Source: Plecoglossus altivelis
Lineage: Eukaryota > Chordata > Actinopteri > Osmeriformes > Plecoglossidae
Assembly (NCBI GenBank): GCA_036571765.1
Contig: BROE01000003.1
Location: 8,925,732 to 8,989,731, forward strand
Length of the DNA stretch: 64,000 nucleotides
Direction of reading: 5' to 3'
Below the pieces are notes generated by a model, which saw only the letters and a list, made by a program, of their open reading frames with translations, was not told where the DNA came from and made no database searches. Shown here piece after piece: positions 47,724 through 61,500 of this stretch. Each line of letters begins with the position of its first letter. Positions within the stretch are counted from its first letter, which is position 1. Both the position numbers and the translations under genes were made by a program.

Positions 47724-49126
47724 GGTATCGGTAAACAGCCTGTGGACACAGTAAACCCTTACACATATTCAACACTGACAGAACATAGAGTTATAAAGAT
47801 AAATGAGTCAGCCCGGAGATATGCAAAGGGAAGGGAGGAGTGACCTGTATAGGGAAGAAAGTACAGATATTGAAGCGATAAAAAAGCAAGAGAGGTATGG
47901 ACCATAAAAGGGAACTATAGATAGAATCACGATAAAAGTATTTGCTTTCATGGACTCTTGGACTACTGATGAATGAATTGGAGATTAAAGGCAGCTTGGT
48001 GAAGCAAGCATGACTGGACCGGACAGTAAGGAGTATTTACTGTGGACCAGACAACGTATGGACAGACAAAAATAGGGAGAGGAAGAGAGAGTTGTTGTGA
48101 GAGAGAGCAGAGAGAGTGAGAGACGCAGAAAGACACACCAACATTATGGTTCACGAAAAAATGAAACGTATCTCTCAATTGTCTATTGTGTGGAATACTT
48201 TGTTTGCTCAGTAAAATGTCTCGTTAAACAGTCTGTCAAACAACTGCACTCGATTGTAGTGAAAATATATTACTCTTGCCTTTGATCAATGTGTCAATGA
48301 GCACGCAACAAGGAAACAAGAAACATGCCAAAGGTCTCCCTTGAAGTCCGACACAGAATAGAGTAAGGACAATCCTCAGAGTATGTATTTATTAACGTGT
48401 GTATGGGTGCATCCATGTGTCTATTTGAAAGTGCTTGTCGATGGAAACTCACCTAGTAAGCCCAGCTGGCATACAGTTCTCTTGGTATCACGTCCTCCCT
48501 CTAACTCCCAATGTCTCACACTGCACATGTTCACGCCCAACTAGAATCTGTCTCTGGAGTTAACCTGTCAGAAACCTGTGTAGCATTTACAATGCAGGTT
48601 AGCATGAACTTGTTAGCCTTCGTACCTTTCACCTGTAGGGGGTGGGTGTGGGTATGTGTGTGTGTATGTGTGGGGGGGGGGGCATCTTCTTGCAAAAACT
48701 CACAAATCCCAACGCCTCCAAAGTTTGCTTCTCACCCGTTTTACCAAGCCATTGCTAGGTGTTTTCAACTTATGCCTCAACTGAGGCGTCGTCAGGCTTC
48801 TTTCTGTACTTGAGGTAAGACTAGAAACTACACAGAAGAACCCAATGAAATGTTTAGAGCTACAGATCAAACAAGGTCCAAGATTCTATGTAAGATTTGT
48901 GAAAATTTGAAGTTAAGTCCATTCAAACTGACAAGAAATTAACCATTTGAGGATGACTGGTCACTAAAGATGGAAAAAAAAACAATTATTTCTTACAATT
49001 TAGTTTTTCAAATATTTGAGCAATTAACAAGGAATGCCCTTTTGATGCCACTTAGTAGAGGAAAAGATCATATTTTGGATGTGTGTTACAAGCCCTTTTG
49101 ATTTGAATTGGTCAGATGTAGAGCTC
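47724..49126. other. 5' flank of cers3
   Basis: Contains a CCACAG acceptor at about 47743 that opens the first coding exon, so a non-coding 5' exon and the promoter should lie upstream (higher coordinates); I could not locate them. GT-rich runs at 48640-48680 and T/A-rich DNA make up the rest. Confidence 0.5.
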
Positions 49127-49698
49127 TTAATGACTGGAGTGCTTTCTAATCTTGAACAATTTTTTCTTGTTCAGCTTTTGTACGGCTCTGGTGAGGAGGA
49201 AGTGAAGCGAGTGGTACTGGTACTGAGAAGAATACTTTTCCTTGTCAGTGCGGGTGGCTTCATTAAAGGCTTTGTAGACTTTGGGGCTTTCCTTAACATA
49301 CACATAAATGGCCATGGCCTCCATTTTATCGAGGAGACCATACGAATTGTTCTGATAGATACTCTCAGCGTACTCCCAAGATAAATCGAAATCCTTGGAC
49401 TTCCGCCTTTCTTCAGGTAAATATTTCTGCTGGACTTTTTGTAACATCTCTTTCTCACAGCCCTGGTAGTCGTCTACAGAATTGGTGGCCATATCCAGAA
49501 GGTTTATGGAGATGAGATACAGTTGAAGTTTGGAATTTGTCTAGAGTAAAGCTTAAATGTTGGTGATCATCTAGTATACAGTCTAGACATTTGTCATCAA
49601 GATCAGATAGTCTTACTTACCCTTTCTAAGTCTCCGTTTGCTGTCCAAACACCCAAGACATACAACATGCCAAAGAGCAACTTCTGTCTTGTCGCCAT
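49127..49698 (-). pseudogene. Ecto-ADP-ribosyltransferase, 3'-truncated
   Basis: Two exons, 49698-49621 and 49540-49127, give a 163-aa open frame. Exon 1 encodes a clean signal peptide (MATRQKLLFGMLYVLGVW, then TANG). Exon 2 begins with LYLISINLLDMATNSVDDYQ and continues YQGCEKEMLQKVQQKY, KMEAMAIYVYV, YKAFNEATRTDKEKY and YHSLHFLLTRAVQKLN. These are the conserved N-terminal half of teleost NAD-arginine ADP-ribosyltransferases (ART family): D.A..SVDD.Y.GC, A..YVY, FN.A.R, HFLLT.A. The frame then ends within 15 codons (KIRKHSSH). The half carrying the catalytic R-S-E.E residues and the GPI anchor is absent, and I could not find it downstream on this strand. It is either a truncated pseudogene or a secreted, catalytically dead fragment. 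Confidence 0.75.
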
Positions 49699-50659
49699 GA
49701 CAACATTAAAAGCATAAAACTGCAATGAAACAAAATCCTTTGGGATTTTAAGTTATTTTAGAAATTGAAGTCAAAACAGAGAAAATAGCTTGATGGTAGA
49801 AATATATTTTAGTTAGTATAATTTGTTTCTGTCTCAGTCTGCATTATACATTTCTGACACTATTGATGGCCCTATATATATCATTGATGGGCCAGCATAT
49901 CAGAGCCCCGCCTCTTAGCTTCTGAGAAATGCTCTATAATTACCAGAAGTAACTTTCTGTCCAACCACTACCGGTTCACACATACATTTCCTTTTAACAC
50001 ATACAAAGGCCACACACACTATACCTACACACACAGGAAATAGAACCTCTATGTGTGAGTCTTGCAACATCGGTTGATTGCAATTTGTTGGCAAATACTT
50101 TTTGCCCTTCAGTGCATGCACTAATAATGTACAAAGACACGCTGCAATGCTTTTTTTTAAATGACTGACCTGCACGCTGACTTGTGTAATGTTAGTACAG
50201 GCTTTAACTGTGGGTTACAATGTTAGGCTCTCATGTGGTTAGCATAATACTAATAGTATTTCATCTCATAGAACAAAGACAATAGAACATACAGTATGCT
50301 CTTTGACACACTCACACAAAGCCATGACATTTGGGTAACATTTTATTCATATATTCTACCAACACAGAAAAAAATGCAAATATAGCTGAGCCTATTCTAG
50401 GACTTTTCCAATGCACACAATGTAGTAAGCTGCTACATATTCCTGCATTTATGTGACTGTTTTGAGTGCAAAATAGTCCCACCCCGTAACGCATTGAACC
50501 ATGCAATTATTCTTGTCTGTGCACTCGGTCGCAATCCCTAACCCCAGATGACAACATCCTTCTTAGTGGACGGATAGGACATTTTAATGGTTTTAAATTG
50601 ATCAATTTCAACACCAGTTATAGTGAACATCTCAAGATGGAATCAAGACATCTCCTTTT

Positions 50660-51620
50660 TATATATCAAAACAAATGTGTTGGTGGAGTTTCCTTTGAAA
50701 CCATGTGTAAATCGCTGAGACCATCTTGTCCAACTTCCGTGAAGGTGCCCTCCATAATGGTCAGCAGGGAACTCAAGGCATTGAGGACAGTGGTGCGTGT
50801 CTCAGTTATCTCAGCCGCATGCATTCTGACATACAGCCTCAATATTACCTTCACACAGTTTGTATTTTACTTCAGTGTAATCTACTACCTTGGTGGTATA
50901 ATTGATCCACACTACAAAAAGTCAGAGCTGCATACACCAGATTATGTTCTTCTGATTGAGGTTAGGAAGATCCATCTCCAGCTTGTTCAGACGGCTTTCA
51001 GTTCCCGAGCTCTCAAGCTTGTAGACTTCATCCGACCTTAATGTGTACCGTCTATACGTGAACACAGTTATTTTGATTAATATGATTGTGAATATTATTA
51101 TCTTGAAGCGAAACATTTCTAAATCAAGTGAGCTAACTGGCAGAAACAAGCAGTAAAGTTGTAAAAAAACAAACATAGTTGATTTCTTTTGATAATTGTA
51201 CAGCACAAGGGCCTGATTCCACCCTACATACATGCTAGTGATTCACTGACATAACAATGGATGCACACACACACAAACACACAATACAGACACACACAAA
51301 CGCACACATATGCGGATTGTTAGTATAGTTCAGTATAGTATAGTTCCAGGATGACAATGTTATGGTGGAACTACTGAACCTTTTTTTGGTCAAGGCCTTG
51401 GTAAATCCAGACTGATTGTGAGGCTTCATACAGTGATTTGGCACAGTCCTCTTTCAAACCAGGAGGTGGCTCCACATAGATGTGCACACCACGCTTTGCT
51501 GGATTTACTGAAATATTTAAACAAATGTCAGCCACCGATAGTCTGGAAAGATTATTCACTGTATCAGGAGGGTGGTACCCCAGCATATTCCAATTTCTAA
51601 AGCACACACGATCCCTTTCT
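50660..51620 (-). other. Coding-like stretches, unassigned
   Basis: Three minus-strand segments look coding but could not be joined. At 51509-51376, after TTTAAATATTTCAG, is NPAKRGVHIYVEPPPGLKED, then SLYEASQSVWIYQGLD. At about 51138-50940, after CTGCCAG, is a hydrophobic run (MFRFKIIIFTIILIKITVFT) and then RRYTLRSDEVYKLESSG and LNKLEMDLPNLNQ. At 50830-50666 is EITETRTTVLNALSSLLTIM, then FTEVGQDGLSDLHMVS. The middle one resembles a transmembrane anchor with a short cytoplasmic tail. The opposite strand has a 147-codon open frame over the same DNA, which I take as a shadow. No family is recognised, and this may be a small membrane protein gene or its remains. Confidence 0.3.
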
Positions 51621-51657
51621 CTGTATTTTACAAGAAAAACAAATAGCAAAAAAGTGT

Positions 51658-51663
51658 TTTTAT
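51658..51663 (-). terminator. ano2: Candidate polyadenylation signal of ano2
   Basis: Minus-strand AATAAA about 630 nt past the anoctamin stop codon at 52291. It would give a 3' UTR covering 51640-52290, a stretch otherwise without features. Confidence 0.45.
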
Positions 51664-52290
51664 TTCATTGTGTTTTCTTATGAATAAAAGTAGTTGTTTC
51701 AATATTATGAAAATACATCGGGTTCTTAAATAGAACTACAAGCAAATCTGTATTTTCCAGCTAGGTTATGCTGTAAATATGTCGTACTTCTTGTGGCCTA
51801 GAGAGAGCAGTGTTGCGTGGGGCTGAGCAGCAGTGCAGCAGTGACTAGGGAGATGGCTGTGGACGGAAACAGTAGTAAAAAAAGTTTTTGTTTCAGTCTG
51901 AGGGATCAGCAGTCATGGCAAAGAGAGTTCCAGGGCTCTTCTAAATTGTCAATTGCACCACTTACTCCAGCAGGCCATTTCTAACCCATTAGACTGGTGT
52001 CAACCAAGGAAAATATCTAGAACTTTCCTATCAAAAACTGGAAGCCCTTAAGGTATCAATGTTGCTCTTGTCACTCCTCCAACAATGGAGTGATGGGGGC
52101 GGGGGGGTTAAACAGCTCAGATTCTCTGGCTGGGGAGTCCAGTGTTAGAGAGATGGTGGGGGGAAGGCTGCAGGAGGGGGAGACGGGTGAGGCTCCAGGC
52201 ACACGGGAGACTCAGCTGGACCATCATGCTCCACTCTCCACCCACCCTCCTTGCTCCCCTCCTCCCCCTTGCTCCCCTCCTCTCCTTCCC

Positions 52291-55200
52291 TCACACTGGC
52301 GTGTCACGCTTCAGTTCGCTGGGGGATGGGGGGACACAGTCTCCCAGCTTGGTAAAGCTTGTGGATTGGCTGGGCTTTGCAGAGCTGTCCCCAGTCTCGG
52401 GGCCTCTCGGGCGGGCGGGCAGAGTGGAACAGCGGCCCTTGGCTCTTGAGCCTGCCTCTCTCCCTGGTGGCCCCTTGAGCATGAACAGTTCGCTGGGGGA
52501 GAGAGGCTTGGGCATGGTGGTCGGAGGGTTGGCGGGAGGGGACTGGAGCACATGTGTGGGGGACAGGGGAGTGTTTGAGAAAGACAGGGGCTTGGATGTA
52601 GAAGGAGCCAGAGGAATGTGTAGAGGGAGCAGAGAGCCCTGTGTGGACATCTGCTGAAACCTGGTCAGACTGGTGGAGTGGCTGGGACGGGGCAGGCTGT
52701 ACCCAGATTCAGGGCCTCTCTGGCGAGGAGGCAGTGTGGAGCTGCGGGCTTTGGACCTCGAGGCTGGGTCCCTGGGAGGAAGGCCTTTAAGGGGGTACAT
52801 TGTGATGTTGGGAGCCATGGCTGCTGGTTCTGAGCTTGACTGGAGACTGCGAAGCGAGCCTGCCTTGGACGAGGGGGCTGAGGGGGTTGGACAAACCTTC
52901 TGGGTGTCTGTGGTCGGCAACTCCATGTCTGAATCTGCAACCAGACAATAATGTAACAAAACCTTGCATTCATGCATATACACTACAAGGAATGATTAAA
53001 TAATTGATAAAATATTGAAGTCAAGAGAAAGCATGGTAAACTGTCAACTTACCTAACAGACCAAGCTGATCCATGAAAGCATCTAGATCCAAACTGACAG
53101 GCAGTTCCTCCTCTGGCTTCACTTCCAAGTCTTTGCCCTCTTCTCCTTCTCCATCCTCCTCTCCACCTCCCTTCTCCACCCCTTCCTCTTTGTCTATCTC
53201 ACCTCCTTCATGAAGTCTTTTCTCTTCACCTCCTCCTCCTGTATCTCTTTCCTCTAGCACATCTTGGTCTCCCTCTTCTCCTTTATCTCCTCTTTCTTCT
53301 CCCTCCCCCCCAGAATCCTCCTCTATCTTGGCTCCCACGTTCCCAGCAGTCTCCAGGCTTTCGTATCTCTGCCGATAGAGCCTGTCCACTTCTGTCTCTT
53401 CCTCTTCTTGCTCCATCTCCTCTGGAGCCTCCACCACGATGTCGATGGTGGGTGGGAAGCGTGGGGCGGTGCCCTCAGGGGAGTGGCCTCTGGGACGGCT
53501 CCCGTCCTGCTCGCTGCTCAGGAGTAGCTCCATCAGCAGCATGTTCTCCTTCTTCAGCTGCTCCCTCAGCGAGCGCGGCACATCCGGGATCAGCCACGCC
53601 ACCAGCATGCTCAGGAACATGGCCAGGTTCTGCAAGACATAGCACAGTCAAGAACGGTTCTGGATTCCTTCGAGAAGGGTCGGAGGAGGAGATATGTCAG
53701 AGTTCATGGAGGTTCTCTAAAGTTTCCTCCTTTAAGGGATGACACAATTCAGCACTTGCCCTTTTGTTTACCTGGAAGAAGATGACGAAAGCCAATCTAG
53801 CAGCCAGGACAGACCAGTACTGCTTTGAAAAGGTGTATGCATCTGGTGCCCATGGAGGGTCCCTGTAGTCTTTATATCTGGAGACACAAGGAGAGAAGGA
53901 GAGGACATGAAATGGGGTATGGGCAGAGGCATCATCAGTCTATAGGATAAACTGTCATTAACACAAGTTCCTGAATCCTTTGAGGTGACAAATGAACGAC
54001 TTGACCATGTATGTCATTTCTCTCCAACGCAGTAACATAAGCACAAGTTCTAGAAAGGGACAGATGATGAGGAGCGGGAGTGATGTGGTGGTGGTGAAGG
54101 GGGAGGGGAGTCTTCCTGAGGTCCAACCTGCAGATGGAGACTCCCTTCAGGAGGGTGGAGGTAGGGGCCGTGCCCGGGGAGAAGTTACTGATATTGAAGT
54201 AGGCAAGGGAGTGCTCCGTGTAACCGTTCATGGTGCCGTTCTGGCTGTACATGAACTGGTAGACCATCCTGGGGATGAACTCAGATGTGAAGGAGATGAC
54301 GAACGCCTGAGGGGAGAACAAGGTGGAATAAAGAACAAGCGGAGCTTGAATGGAGTTCTGAACAAGTTCCTTATGTGGTCCACATCACTGCTTGGTCTAT
54401 AGCCTTCCATTAGACTAATCTCTTGAGCATGTCAGTATATATCATTAACTGTAGAATTACACACCCCACCCCTGCTGGCCTACAGCTATGGGCAAAGCCA
54501 ACACAACAACTTGACAGCTACAGGAAATCAATATGTTTAGGACAAAGACATTCTGTTGCCCCAACTAATCATGGATCCTTTTGTCAATCTCCTCTTTTCC
54601 ACTTACATTTGTAATGACAGAGAACTTGCTGATTCCACACAGAATGTTGTACCAAATCCCTGGAGAAAGCGTGCGCACAAGAGAGAAGAAAAGGAGAAGG
54701 ATAGCAGGTGTGCATGAAAAGAGAGAACAACAGAGGCGTGTGAAAGAAAGTGAGCATTGAGTCAATTTGAGCAAGACGGAAGGGAGAGAGAGGAGTGGCA
54801 GACAGTTAAAGAGCGGTAGAGAAAATGATGTTGTGTGTAGGAAAGGGAAGGCACAGGGACAGAGTGAGTTGAAGTACTAGTAAAGTTGTCCACACATCCA
54901 CACTTCCTTAAACAGCGTGTTAGTGTGTGTCGTCTACCGTGGGCACATGTTCCTGAACTGGGTTAGTAGTTGTGTCGTGGTTGTACTTTGGCTGTAGTTT
55001 GGACTCGGCATAACATGCACAGGCATAAGGAAAAGTTGGTTTTATCTCATATGAGAGAAGAATTGTAGGTAGTTGTGTTGTGGTTGTGCTGTGGTCGCGT
55101 TGTGGGTCAGCACCTATGTCTTTGCAGCGCACAGCATCTGGTCTTCGGATCTCGGTAACGAACTTGGCAGCGTCGAGGCGAATCTCAATGACATTGTTGA

Positions 55201-58200
55201 GCAGAGCAAATACAGGAGCCAGAGGGAAGGACGCGACAAATAGAGAGACAAATCCGTACTGGATTACTGTGGACACACACAAACAGATGAACAAAACACA
55301 CACTTTAATACACACTAGGTGCATGAATGACTAATAATGAGAGTGAGTGAGGGAGTCAGTGAGAGAGTGAGTATATGGTGAATGATTGCGTGACAGAAAG
55401 AGGGAGAGAGAGAGACATAGAGAAAGAGAAAGGGGTCGAGAAGTCGATGAGAGACAGAGAAAGACTCACTCATCTCCATGTACTCAGGACTCAGGCCTTC
55501 GAAGGGCTCCAGGGCATGGTCTTTGTCCCACTGCTGCTTAGGTCTTTTCTCCTCTTCCTCCTCCTCCTCCTCCCCTTTGGCTTTATCCTTCTCTTTCATG
55601 GTTCTGTACATCTTTTTAAGCTTTCTGCAGGGAAGCGACAAGATGAGCACATGCTGGGAGAGTGTGAAAGAGAGTAAGTCAGGAATCCCAGCTGGAGCTG
55701 TAGTTGCGTGTGTGCGCATTACAAAATGGGGAAGGGTCAAACTCACGGTATCACAATTTCAAAGACGTTGTTTTGGATGAGCTGTTTCCCCAGCATGATC
55801 ATACTAAGTTGGATACAGAGCTCAATGAGACAGCCTGGAGGGGCACACTGCAGAGACAACACAAGCGTTTCATCTTTCGGCAAACAAATGTCCTCTGGAA
55901 CACTTGAACATAAGTGTTTGCATCCCCCAACCCCTTTAATCCCTGCTGTGAAGTGCATCGTGCTGTCGTCTGGTATGGAATGCGCTATATAAATAAAGTT
56001 TGATTTCAATTGAGGTACGACATGCAATGTTGACAGTGGAGGGGTGTGTGTTGTGGTGGACCTACTTCCTCCATGCGGAAGTCTCCAAAGATATAAACAT
56101 AGTCCCCTGGCCGCCCGGAAAACCTGCACAAAGGGAGACCATGGGAGGATGAAGAGGAAACAATAGAGACGTTTTGGGAGGAATGGGAAGACAGACAGAT
56201 AGACAGACAGACAGGAAGGCAGGAAGGCACAGACAGGACAGTTGAGTGGACAGACGTAAGCGCAGGTGGACTGGAGGACTTACAGACTGGCAGACATATA
56301 AACTGAAGGGCAGCTAGACAGACAAGCAAGCAGATGGACGGGTGGGCAAGCAGAAAGGCAAACAGACAGACACACAGGCAGACAGACAGACAGACAGACA
56401 GACAGAGAGATGGGTAGATAGATGATTAGACATACCTGCCCTTGAAGAAGGCCACATAGAAGATAGGTGCAAAGGCGTTCATGGACTTGAGGAAAAAAGC
56501 CTTCAGGATCAAGCGCTCCTCGAACTCGGCCTCGGTTTTAGGGATTTCTGACGGGCAGTAGACACAGCCACGCATGTCACAAGACAAGTCCTCAACCATT
56601 CCAGCCAGAGGATGTTACATAGACTAGCATTACCTAGTTCAGTCAACCAGACAGCTATGGCTCCATAGATCTCATCCAGCACCAACACCACCAGCAAGTT
56701 GATGATAATGGCTGTGGTGGTGACGGTCATCCTCACGCTAGCCTTGGCCTCAGGGTCCGGGTTCATAGACCAAATAGCCAACGTGGAGATACGATACATG
56801 ATGACACCGAACACTGCCGAGAACGTTACTCCAATCTGGTACCGCACATATAGACACAGGGAGAGATACGGGCCGTTGAAGAGAGCTATGGTATGAGGAG
56901 ATGTCTGATATATTACAAATATTTACATGTATTCATATTACCATAAGTAAAATAGTGGAGATATTGATAAGGTAACCAGGGAGACGATCCTCAATCGTCA
57001 GAGACTCTGGCTCTCTCTAATGGAAGAAGCACACACTTATTACTTGAGAACACACACATAGTGAGACACTGTTCTGGATTATGTTTCTCTCATAAACATA
57101 AAACAAAAAATCCCTTCAGACATAAATGAACCGTGCTGAATGTGCTCAAATCTAGGCTACGACAGACAAAGAAACACATCTAGAAATGAATGTCCTCCTG
57201 GCGGAATGTGATTAGTGTTTACATAACAAGTAGTGTATGTAAATAGTAGACTATCATTTGGAGAAAAGGACAGCAATAACCTCCTCTGTAAGCAGCTCTC
57301 CCACACCTCCCTCCCTCTCCCTCTCCCTCTCTCTCTCCCTCTGTAATCTGGGCTAATCTGAGGCAGGTAAGCAGCTTTGGGCTAAACCACCCAGAGAAGA
57401 AGGGGGTTTCCTCTTCATAAATAAACACAGTCACACATAAGACTTCCTTCCTTCAACATACCTTGAGTGTTGAACATGACATTTTGAGGGTTTATTTGGC
57501 CATGGCTACACTAAGCATTCGCAGAGCCAAATGTTCTGGTGGGTTGGATAGGAGACATTTTCTGTGTTACAGGCTTACTCTAACCCGCTATTAAGCATCT
57601 CCCATCCCCCCCCCCCCCCCCGCTCCCTGTATGCAGTTGTACCTGTGAGGCCAGCATCTTGTCTCTTTCTCCGCCACCTCCTGCATCCTCCTGCTGCATG
57701 GAGAAACAGTGTTACTCTCTCTCTCACACACACACACACACACCCCAAATCTTGAGAAAGACAAAGTGACAAATCCGCACATTGCTCTTCCTCTTGTTTG
57801 TTTTCATCTTCCGTTTCTTCTCCTGTAGAATGCTTTCATACTCGGGCCTAGGCTCATCCTGAAACACACACAAGCACAGTCTCTTACACAAGTACTCCAT
57901 TAACATACTGCTTTAAAACACAGGACCTTTTTGGTGTTATTGAAACTGAACCCAGATTACAATTGAGTGCGTGTGTGTGTATGTGTGTGTGTTTGTGTGT
58001 GTGCGCACTTATGTCTGGAAAGTAGCCAGGAGATCTAGGCATCTACATATGAAGTATATTACTCTCAGTGTAAATACAGTACAATCCCCTACCTGCACTC
58101 TTTCCTTCACGCAGCATGAGAGCAACAAAACAACAGAGACAGACACCAACATGAGTCATCACATTCAATTGACCTGGACAATTTGTGAGGCAAGAGCTGG

Positions 58201-58467
58201 CACATGTGTATGCCCTCGTGTGGTGAGCTGTGACCCAACAATCTTGGCCTCATCCAGTTAGTTCACTGCTTTAAGAACATTCCAATCTCATTATAGGCAT
58301 GTGCTGTCAGTGGTGTCAGTGTGTGTTGGTGGATAGGGGGGAGGAGGGCGGAGGGTGTGTGAGCTGGGAGGATTATTGTGAGACCACCACAACTTTTACA
58401 CTTATGACCCGAGCTGTCTCTTGTCCTTGCTTGTCAAACGGTCAGGATGAGAGAGCGGGATGACGAG

Positions 58468-58518
<51 letters not shown>

Positions 58519-61500
58519 GATCGTGTGTGTGTTGGTTAGTACCTCCTCATCCTCCAAGCTGGTAAGGTCCCAACTGTGTTTCAAGCACATCTGACGCCTC
58601 TTCCAGTGTTCAAGAAACAGGGCAGCTACACATAAATAAGCAGACCATGACACATTACATCACACACATGACCCTGCCGAACACAGACACTACTTAGCAC
58701 TAGAGATCATTCTTATCACATGAACAGAGGGACTAGAGGGACACAGTTAGAGGACAGAAGACGCTCTAGTGAGGGATGAGTCCACTTAGATCCAGTTCTA
58801 TCTTTACCCCACAGGGACATGAAAATCGCAAAGAGGACCGTGGCTCCATTGTCGAACAGGTAGGAGGCTCTGGCCAGGGAACACACTGAGCTCAGACGCC
58901 AGTAATCGCACACTCCATCACACAAGGGACACATGGTGAAGTTCAGACTGTCATCACATGTCTCCTGACTGAAAAAGAGATGCCCCCACAAACACACACA
59001 CGCACAGAATAAGAAAATGTCAATGGCGATTGGCCAGTGTTGCTTTTCCAACGTACAGTTCATGTGTCATGTGTGTGTTTGTGTGAGAGAGAAACCATGC
59101 ACACGTTCATGTGTTAGTGCGTACCTGGGCACGTTGGTGTCAACAGTGAAGCAGCCGTAGAGGAAGACGATGACCCCCAGGACCGAAGGGGGGATGAGGA
59201 GCTGGGTGTAGACTCCCAACCAGGCGAAATACAAACCAATCTGCTCCCCAAAGTACTTCCTGTGGAGGAGGGTTTAATCCAGAGTTAATACACTCCAATG
59301 GTACCTGAACTGGGTTATCTCCCTGGGTTGCCTGGGGGTACAGAGAGTTCCACTTCTGTTTACTCAATGTTCAGCGGATTGGGTTGTGTAAAGAAGCGGC
59401 TAATTCCACCTGGAGGTAATTAGTGATAGTGGTCATTATCAGGAGCACATGGAGAGTGCTGTCTGGGTCATACCTGATCAAGTCTACAGGCTGGTACTTG
59501 TGCATGACTCCATAGTTGGCCCATTCCTCATGGAGGAGCTGAAACGCGCGCGCACGCAAACAGACTCGGATTAACAATTTGTAGAATGAAAGTGCAACTG
59601 TGTTTCTGTTCTGCTCAAGGCTCAGCCCCAGATAGGAAGTTCACCTGTCGATCATTGCGTTGATCTTTCCCGCCTTTCCTCGTGAATGATCCCTGAGGAG
59701 AAGCCAGATTGTCACACCTTTGACATCTAATCCTCTAAAATCGGACCTTCAAGTCCTGATCTGACATTGGTTTCTAGAAAGGAGGGATGATGATGACGGT
59801 GTGACTGTACTCACATCATGTAGAGGGAAGGCAGAATCGTAGACACCATTAGCCAGTAATGCTGTGATGCCTACAAGAAGGGTTAAACACAATTAGACAG
59901 GCCGGATGTTCCTACCCATGATACCATGTAGACAGACGAGGAGGTACTGAAACTGGTACTGAAATCTGATCATCAACGCTACAAAATGAGAATGCAGGAG
60001 GCATTTATGATCAACCATAAGACACTTTACTTTCTCCCTGATCTTTAATACAGTAGAACAACTTTCGGATCTTCAACATGTCAACATTTGGATCTGAGAG
60101 ACTCACCAGTGGTTTGGCAAATTTGTGTGCAGGTAATACGTGACAATATTTCAGCAACCTAAACATGGTCACAGGGCACAAAGGGAAGACAGTTTATGAA
60201 GAGTGCGAGACTGTCCCTGTCGTTGTCTCTGTGGCTCTCATGCTTAAGAACACGCTGTGTATCTAGGGCTGGATGAATTGGTACTTACTATTCTGCAGCG
60301 TGTGGCACTGTCAAATAGGGTATCTGTCGACTTGATGTCAAACCTGCACAAAATAAAAGTAAACGGAGTGAGATTTGTGTGTGTGTGTGTGTGTGTGTGG
60401 GGGGGGTGTTGTGTATGTGTGTATTTGAGCATGTCCAGGTATTCACAGGTGTAGTTTTTCTCGGAGGAACGGGTGTGTGAGCGTCTTGGAGCGCGTCTTG
60501 GTCTGTGTGTTGGTTTTGTTCTGCGGGTCGGGGACGTCGGGTTGGAACGGCTGGTTCAGCATGGTCCACAAGGAGATCAGAGACCCGGCGATGCCCGTTC
60601 GCTCCCGCAGCTCATAACTCTGACCAATCAAACAGCCCAACACGCCACATGGTCAAATCCCTTCAACGATCCCACCAGATCCAAAATAAACACCCTGTGA
60701 GAGCAATCCTTTTGATTCTCTTCTCAGTATTCATTGGATGTACAGTGGTAAACAGCCATGAACGAATACAATGTTATTTTGTGATGTAGACATATTTGAA
60801 ATGTCATTGATTTGAGTTTTAGGGTGAGGATGATGAGTGAACAGTTAACAAGGTCAAGAGTCAAAGTCACCTTCTTCACCGGCACTTTGATCTTCTGAAG
60901 CTCCGCCTCTCGACTGAGTGTCGGCCAGGGAACGTGCAGCCGGATAAAACCTATTCCTTGCGACTTAGTCTAGACACAAATACACACGCATAGTCATTAA
61001 ATTGACAGTGAATGTTGATAGCCAGGAGTTTTAGATCAATGAGATCAATGAGATCCATGTCCTCGATCTGTTTTGGCACATGGCTCCAGTTTGGCACGTA
61101 CCTACACTTGGTCAACTAATGTAAGAAGTAGACCAGAAAAGGCATTCAAAACAAGTAGTTAAATATAAAGCATTGCATGCTTTGCATACATGTTTGAATA
61201 CATGGTTACCTTTTCCCTTGTACTTCTGGGAACTTGTGAAAACACGTTTAGGGGAATTGAATAGTAATTATGCAAGTACATCAATTTTAGAGATAATGAA
61301 CTGAACTATTGTGCTTTCCAAAAAGTGGGCCACGGCCCATCAATCATTTGGCAGTCTCACACTTAATATCAAACTCACCCCTGTCAAACTCCATGTGTTT
61401 GCTCACACTCACACACTCTTCCAAGTACCAGATCATTCTCTAATGAGGTTCTATAATCTGGTGTTTGGCTCTACACTAACTGTCAACAGTCTTAATCTCC

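Noticed and set aside
50598..51041. 147-codon open frame on the plus strand
   Set aside because: It overlaps three minus-strand segments with better splice context, and its peptide lacks any motif or plausible promoter. It is most likely a shadow frame.
52090..52657. Plus-strand open frames of 119 and 171 codons
   Set aside because: They are antisense to the last ano2 exon, whose minus-strand frame continues the channel protein.
55743..56329. Separate small genes suggested by long minus-strand open frames
   Set aside because: The frames are ano2 exons running on into introns; the splice sites and the conserved protein order show one gene.
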